Notes under the pieces: generated by a model
The model's input: only the letters and a program-made list of their open reading frames with translations
The model's database searches: none
Told to the model about the DNA's origin: nothing
Shown here: positions 57,501 to 64,000 of the stretch, one piece after another
How positions within the stretch are numbered: position 1 is the stretch's first letter
Layout: each line of letters begins with the position of its first letter
Position numbers and translations under genes: made by a program
NCBI RefSeq assembly: GCF_036785885.1
Contig: NC_092323.1
Span: 16,872,501 to 16,936,500 of the forward strand
Origin: Coffea arabica
Taxonomy: Eukaryota > Streptophyta > Magnoliopsida > Gentianales > Rubiaceae
DNA: 64,000 nucleotides
Direction of reading: 5' to 3'

Positions 57501-60500
57501 TTGTTCTTGCAACTTGTAGAAAGTATGAATGCATGTTTGATTAGGAATAGATTTTGGCATTTGCCTCGTTCTATTTCCCCATCTCTTTATTTTTTTATTT
57601 TTTTCATGTGGTTCCTAATGCTGTTTCACTTTGCAGAAATGTCCTGCCTCACCAAAGCAGGAGAATGAGAAATTAATTACTAAACCGCCACTTCCAAATA
57701 ATGCTGCATCACATTTTCGGAAAGGGGGGTATCATGCATCACTTGATTTTGTGCAATCATTATGTGAGACTTCTTTTGCCTTAGTAGATGTATTTCCAAT
57801 TGAAGATCGTAAAAGTGCTCTTTGCGAGGTTTGTTATCCTTGTGGTTTGCCCAGATTAATTTGTATTCAATTTGTCCAGAAATATATCATAGTTACTGAA
57901 ATTGTGCTTCTCTGTTTCTAGTCACTTGTGGAGATTAATGCACATATAGCTGCTGCCCAGAGTAGTGGAGGTATGTAAAGTAGTTTGGGTAGTTTACTCA
58001 TTTCTTTTTCTTCTTTTGAGATGCTTCATAATCATTTCAACCGTGGGTGTCTATTGTAATGGTTTATAAATAACCTAAGGACAAGGCCACTGATGCTCTT
58101 TTTTTTCTTCAAAATTCTCTGTGTTTCTCCGTCTTCTCGTGGTATTGCATTGCAAAAAAGTGATTATTTAAATTAGATTTTGATGTCTCAACAGATACTT
58201 GTTTGTTTTCTTTCCTAGCTGAAATCTGCTTAAGTATCATACGATTGCTGAATCTTTTGCAGAGTCTCTATGATGGCGAGAGCACAATAACTGTTTCTAT
58301 TAGTTTATGGTTTCAAAAGAATCTCTCTTGCTATTTGGGTTGGGGTGATTATGATTGGGCTTGCTGTCAATTGCTTGCGATTCTGAAAAGCAGAATCGGG
58401 ATTCAAAAGCAGCTGTTTGGATGCTGCTGATTTTCAGCCTTTTTTTTTTGCTTCCAAAAAAGCTAGAAGCAGGTCTTAAAAAGTAATCAAGAACAGAAAA
58501 AAGTAGCATTTTTTAAAATCAGAAGCCGAAAGTTGTGCCTCCAAGAAAGCTAAAAGCAGGTTTTTAAAAGAATTTGAGAACAGAAAAAGTAGTATTTTTT
58601 AGAATCAAAAGCTAAAATTAGGTGTTCAAAGTCATTTGGGAACAGGTCAATTGTACAATTCGGAGAGGACATTGATTAAACATAATAGGGCTTATTGTTT
58701 TATTCTTTTCAGTATGCTCTCTACTGCCAGATTTATTTGGAAATTTTTCTTTCACATTAATAGATGTTCTTGCTGAATATTTAGAATAAAAGCAAATGGC
58801 ATCTTGGAACAAGTTAAAAGCTTGTGAATTTGCTGATAAAGGGCGATATGATAGAATATAGATAATTTATAATTGTTGGACGCTTTTAAAGTTGTGGTCT
58901 GTTTTTTTGTTTACAGTCTCCTGTTTGATGTAAAGGATAAAAATTTGCAGGGTGTCATTTGATATGGTTGTGTACTGCTTTCTACTGTACTTTAGTTATG
59001 CAAGTATAATTTGCTTGGGAGACCCTTCTAGGTGGATTTTTTTTTTTCTTTTGTCTCTATCTTGAGACGTCCATTTATTTTGCTCCTCTGATCTGTATTT
59101 ATTGTATTATATTCATCTCACTTGGTGAGTTCTCTGCTTAAAATATCAATTTATTAGTAGTGCACCTCCCATTACAATTGATCAGTAGATTACTACTTGA
59201 GATGCAATTCTTCCTAGAGCCTGTTGTTACTTGCATATGTTGTGTATGTGGTTGTGTTTTTAGAGGTTCTTGCAGCTTTTATTTCCTTTAAAAGAAGTTC
59301 TAGACTATGACTTCTTAATGCTTGGAATTGTTTCCTCCAATTTAATTTTGTTATTCCTCTTGGTTCCTCTTGGCTGTGCCCAAGGGGAGATACGGGAGAT
59401 TTTTTCCTGAGAAAGATAGGTCATTTTATTTGTTACTATTTTTTTTTTGGAAAGGAGAAATTTTTTGCTTCTTGAGGCATGTTTAATACTTTGACATTAG
59501 TGATTTTGCTTGTATCATAGGTATTTGTTTCCCAACGGGAAAGGGAACATATCGTGTAGTTCATATACCTGAAGATGAAGCTGTTCTTTTAAATTCTAGG
59601 GAAAAGGCTCCATATTTGATCTGCGTTGAAGTTCTGAAAAGTGAAACTGCAAGGTAATTCATAGAACTGCATTAGCCTTAGAAGCTAGTTTCACTTCTTC
59701 CACTAAATATGATGTCAAATGATGTGAACTAATATTTCTATTATATTGAAATTTTTTTTCTAATAGCAACTCAAAGGATGTTTCAAACAGTCAAAAGCTT
59801 TCTAAAGGAGGTATACCTTTGGCCAATGGAGATGCATTATTGCCAAAGCCACCACCTTGGGCATATCCTTTATGGACTGGGCCTGATATGTACCATAGTG
59901 GTTATGATCGAATGTCCAAGTCTACTTCTCAGGCAATAGATGAGGCAATGACTCAGTTATGGGAGGCCAAAGTAAAATTTGTTCATGTGAATCTTTCTGT
60001 GGAGAGTCAATCAAACTCAGAAATTCACTTTTGCCGCCCTGAAATTACTCCTTCAAATGGTGGCCAAAACAAAGAATTTGCAGCTCATGCTTCGCTGCTG
60101 AGGGAGGGTTTAGATTTGGAGTGGGTGAAGGTATCGTTGACAGCAGATCCTGGGGTTAGCATGGATGATATAGTTGACCAAGAGCCACCTAGGAGGAGAG
60201 AACACCGTCGTGTTCCAAGTACAGTAGCTATAGAAGAAGTGAAGGTACCGTTTGTTCTGGCTGTCTGCTTTTTTGTTTTTAAAAATTTAAATTTGGTGTT
60301 TGATTATGGCAAGAGAGTTTACTTCTAATTTTATATTCTTTTGTTTCTTTCAATTTCTCTGTCATTTCTGTACAAATGGGTAGTTCTCTCTATAGTTCAT
60401 AGCAATTGTAAGATTCTACTGGTGTCAGTTCTCTATCAAGTTTGTGGCATTATTGCTCTTTTTTTTCACATTTATATTTTTTATTTTCATAAAAATAGCT

Positions 60501-63500
60501 GTATTCTTGCTTTCTCAACATGCTTTATTGACATGTTCTGCTCTCACTGAAATTGATCATTATGTGCACATTTGGGTCAATTTTGGTAAACTTTGGGACT
60601 TGCAGAGTGGTGAAGAATACCTTGGAACTCCTATGGTTTTGGAATGATTTTAAGAGCCTATTTAATAATACAAGTTTGATTTTGTTTTGAATGTGGAAGT
60701 TATGGCATAGTTGGTTGCTTTTTCATTTAACTTATACTGTCTGGATACAAAGTTTGGATCCCAGAGAGGGCATTGTTGGAACTGTGATCTGTTATTTTGT
60801 CATTCCTTTTCCTGGTGGATATCTGTTTTGGTGATGCCAATGAAAAAATGTCTGAACAGTTCTTAAGAGTATGATTATATTTTTGTGCATCATCATGTCA
60901 GTTGGAGTCATGTATTTATCTTATGTTATATGGGTCTTGTGCCGTTCTGATAGTATCATCCTACATTGGTGATGAGTTGGTTTTTTTCTGGTGAACTGAA
61001 GTTTTGTTATTGGTCAAAGTTTTCAAACACTTTGATCAAGTCAGTTAATTGAGTTGACTGAAAGATTTCAGAATTTTTTTTTGGTTTTTTAAGTTCTAGT
61101 ATTAAATTTTAATTATATGGGAGGGAAATGAAATGAAAATTGTAAAGCATATGAAGCATATTATAATGACATTTGTTCTAGTGTGGTTGGCTTTTAGGTT
61201 AATGGTGTCACATGCTTGAAGATATATGTGATTTAAAGCATATGCATTTGAGTGGTGTTTACTCAGGGTAATTCAGAATTTTTGTTCTATTGTGGTAAAT
61301 AGTTCAAGTAATGTTCTTTGATGACTTATTTCTTTTGGATTCCCTTTTTTGGCTTCTTGTACAAAGGCTTTTAGTGATCAGAAACAGACGTGCTTTGCTT
61401 GATTGGGGACCTGTTACCTTGCATAATTATTTCATCTGTATGATTTTGTCTGACTTGGGATTTCATTGTGTTCATAAATGTACCTTTTCACAGGCAGCTG
61501 CATTGAAAGGAGAAGCACCTCCTGGACTCCCTCTTAAAGGAGCTGGTCAGGATTCATCAGATGCAAAATCAGAGGTAGTCTAGCTGAAAGTACTAGTATT
61601 GTTAGTGTCCCCTAACATTCACTTATTTTTATCCGGTTACAAAACAGACTGCAAATGGAGGTATTCCAAAGGAAACTGATGCATTGTCAGGTGAACTTTG
61701 GGAGGTAAAAAAAGAGAGAATACGCAAAGCCTCAGATTATGGAAAATTACCTGGTTGGGATTTGCGTTCGGTAAGTTCTGAATTTCTTAAGATCTTTTTT
61801 TCCCTCTCCTCCGTTGTATTAAATAACTGGTTGTTGCTGACTAAAAATTCCCTCCTTTGCTGTCTCTAGATTTTAACTTCCAGATTTTAATTATGAATTC
61901 CTTACCTGTAAAGTATTTTTGGGTTGTATAGTTCTATTGATTGGCTGCTTTGAGAAGTCTAATAACGAAAAAGTCTAATAACTTAAAGAGTCTTGTTAGC
62001 TTAGAGTCACATTAGTGTTTGACCTCAATTTACTGGCTTCTCCGCAGCGGAAGGATTCAATGATTTAGAATAGTGGGGGGTGCAGTTTTCTCTGATTCAC
62101 AGAAACCTTGAAACATGGATTGTTTTCGTGCTATCAAAGAATTAAAGGTTTATGTGCAGACAGATGTTATGCTGTTGACTGATGTTTGGCCATTTATGAA
62201 AGGAATTGTGGATTAAATACTGTGTGAAATGTTTGTAATGGAACTGTTAGTTCGGAATGTATTGGGGGTACAGACATCAGATGCATGATGGCTGGCATAA
62301 GGGGCTAGTTCATGAATGTGTTAATGCAAAAAACTTGAAGAGTGGATGATGGGTTAACAATGTTCATATGGACTTGATTGCTTATAGAGCTTAGGAAAAA
62401 CGTTGATGACATGTGCATAAGAAACTTGGGAAGGGAAGCTTTCAAATGAGGCTTCTCCAACCATGATGTACTGGAGCAGTTGGCCAGTTAGCATGCGTGA
62501 ACTCGTATCTATTTGTGTAAATAGGGTTTTGCATATTGGATGACTTACATCTGAGGTCACTGTTGAGCTTGCTTTGGCCTGACCATGGTGTTTGGTTGGG
62601 AGCAAGAAGCCATCAGTGAATGATACATTATCCGGCTTATTGTAGGATGTAGAACTTGGAATTTGACTGGGTTTTTGAAGTATCGTTCTCAATAGTTTGA
62701 AATCAGACTCGTCATTAAAAGCTTTAGATCACTGATTATAGCCTAATATTTTCTTTCCTTTTTTTCTGGGTTGGTTTGTGGTGCTTTCAATTGCCTTGTA
62801 GCTTCAGCTTTGAGAGCTGATTATATGAAGCAGACTTTGAGGTGCTTTGAAGATAGCTTTTTAACTTTCCAGAGCATATGAAACAGAAACATGCTTTTGT
62901 TCTTTTCTTCTGATTCTCAATAATCTGCTTTAAAAAGGAAGAAGCTCTTGGATACAAGCCCATAATCATTTGTGATGATCCCGCACAATAGGGGTTTTTT
63001 GTTTTACGCTCCTGCACATGCATGCTTCTGAGATTTCTTAATGCCTTGAATGTATCAGAACATGTTAAGATGAACACAAATTTGGTACCAATTTTACTTG
63101 CAACTTCACTTTAACCATGTTTCACTGGAGGGCAAGACATGAAACTGTGGATGATTGGTTGTTATCCTACTATATATAAAACCAGAGGGAGGGATTGGTG
63201 TAAACAATATGTATCACTTAATGTATTGCCAAATATACCCTTATTTCTTTAGACAACTACATCATTTTAACTACCTACTTTCCTAAAACTACTTCACATC
63301 CTTACAATTGTTGAAATTAAGTGCCATTTCTCCATAACAAACTATCACTTTCCTATAATACTAAAACACTTCTTTGGCACAGTTGAACCTTTTAAACTAC
63401 TACTTTCTAACAAAAATAATAATTTTAATATCTTTTTATTAGATGCGCGCACATTGGGTGTGCCTTCAAGCACTAGTATTTACTATGTCTTTTGGGTTTT

Positions 63501-63886
63501 ATTCTTCAAAACCATTCTGGACAAGTGAATTAATTGTGAGTAGTAGTAGTATTTTCAAGTTCTTGCTGCAAAATTACATGCCAGCGTCTGGCATGTTTCT
63601 GGGAATATACTGGCATTTTTATTCTTATAAACTTCAAATTTCTTTTATTCTGTTCCTTCTTCTCTTTTATGTGTTTATTCACGTGAGTTGTTCGCCTTCC
63701 TGGGTCATTTGGCTTCTTAGAAGCTTGGTCTGTCTTCATATGCTACTTAGTGTCTTGGATTGCACCACCATCATTTGTTTGATCTGGCTTCTAAAGAATT
63801 TTCTACTTTGGGGCAGATAGTAGTAAAGAGCGGTGATGATTGTAGACAAGAGCATCTGGCTGTACAGCTTATCTCCCACTTTTATG
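54528..63886 (+). CDS. PI4KB1: phosphatidylinositol 4-kinase beta, 5' eight exons (partial)
   Basis: Coding exons 54528-56144, 57637-57828, 57922-57970, 59521-59653, 59767-60244, 61494-61574, 61648-61770, 63817-63886, all GT-AG and in phase, 914 codons visible; the gene runs off the right edge. The product phosphorylates phosphatidylinositol to PI4P at trans-Golgi and related membranes and in plants acts downstream of RabA4 in secretion and root-hair growth. Residues about 20-160 form the N-terminal lipid-kinase-unique helical region (GWLIRFFDSAFFCEWIAVSY). Residues about 255-530 hold the plant-specific charged repeats: nine GFFKRLLRDS-like units separated by acidic linkers. CFPTGKGTYRVVHIPEDEA and KAPYLICVEVL start the kinase-side homology. 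SGDDCRQEHLAVQLISHFY in the last visible exon is the start of the catalytic domain; the DRHN and activation loop lie beyond the window. Confidence 0.93.
58290..58640. repeat. MITE-like tandem repeat in PI4-kinase intron 3
   Basis: Units at 58454 and 58541 (period 87 bp) share CCAARAAAGCTARAAGCAGG and AGAACAGAAAAA. Upstream, GATTCTGAAAAGCAGAATC is palindromic. It looks like a degenerate non-autonomous DNA transposon. Confidence 0.45.
63165..63476 (+). mobile_element. small non-autonomous Helitron (312 bp) in PI4-kinase intron 7
   Basis: Starts TCCTACTATATATAAAACC, a Helitron-type 5' end, and finishes CTAG. Nine bases before the CTAG ends a hairpin GCACA-TTGGG-TGTGC. It sits between A (63164) and T (63477), the normal Helitron target, with no target duplication. 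It lies between exons 7 and 8, far from both splice sites. Confidence 0.75.
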
Positions 63887-64000
63887 GTGAGTACTTGTTT
63901 GCTCTTAGATTTTTCTTTTCCATTTTCTTGGCTACGTTTGATTTTCTTGTTTATTTATATCTGATATTCCAATTCGCATATTTGTTCTCACTTTCAACAC

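Noticed and set aside
1..64000. CRISPR array or bacterial-type operon
   Set aside because: The window is plant nuclear DNA with introns; tandem repeats found (27, 81, 87 bp) have no spacer-repeat pattern.

Overview
The window is nuclear DNA of a flowering plant, almost certainly a eudicot. The signs are AT-rich intergenic DNA, GT-AG introns, plant-type genes (a USE1 SNARE, a chloroplast/peroxisome 6-phosphogluconolactonase, a PI4-kinase beta with plant-specific charged repeats, a chitinase-2-like GH18 relic) and a dense load of plant transposons. All exon boundaries were placed by eye from splice signals, reading frame and recalled family conservation. No alignment was run.

Layout. 0-1 kb: a small two-membrane-segment protein on the minus strand. 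1-4.1 kb: a solo LTR (A). 5.3-5.7 kb: a dead RNase H fragment. 7.5-8.3 kb: an intronless, shortened SIN3-like corepressor gene. 8.7-9.8 kb: MITEs. 10.3-19.6 kb: the complete USE1 gene on the minus strand, seven coding exons plus a leader exon, with a 1.1 kb Copia-derived miniature LTR element in one intron and an 81-bp tandem duplication in another. 19.8-28.3 kb: an island of DNA transposons, with three Mutator-like elements bounded by about 9-bp duplications and one 1-kb hAT-like element. 28.8-40.1 kb: a second solo LTR (B) of the same family as A in opposite orientation. It lies inside the last exon of a 2-oxoglutarate-dependent dioxygenase relic and is itself interrupted by a 6.6 kb endogenous pararetrovirus. 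41.5-45.4 kb: the intact 6-phosphogluconolactonase gene. 48.4-50.1 kb: a dead GH18 chitinase gene split by a hAT-like MITE, followed by a SINE. 50.4-54 kb: AT-rich DNA with small MITEs. 54.1 kb to the right edge: the 5' part of PI4-kinase beta, eight coding exons visible, truncated at the edge, with upstream ORFs and a small Helitron in an intron.

The most unusual locus is the pararetrovirus (31990-38580). It is a defective, circularly permuted Caulimoviridae copy: reverse transcriptase/RNase H, two downstream ORFs, promoter/poly(A) region, tRNA-Met primer site, movement protein and the start of the coat protein. It is flanked by two 675-bp direct copies of the host LTR sequence. A 200-bp promoter/poly(A) segment is present twice in the insert. 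The reading frames are broken by eight in-frame stops with no frameshift noticed.

The intact genes are unrelated housekeeping functions (ER membrane fusion, oxidative pentose phosphate pathway, phosphoinositide signalling, probable chromatin repression) and do not form a functional cluster. No CRISPR, rRNA or genuine tRNA gene was seen.
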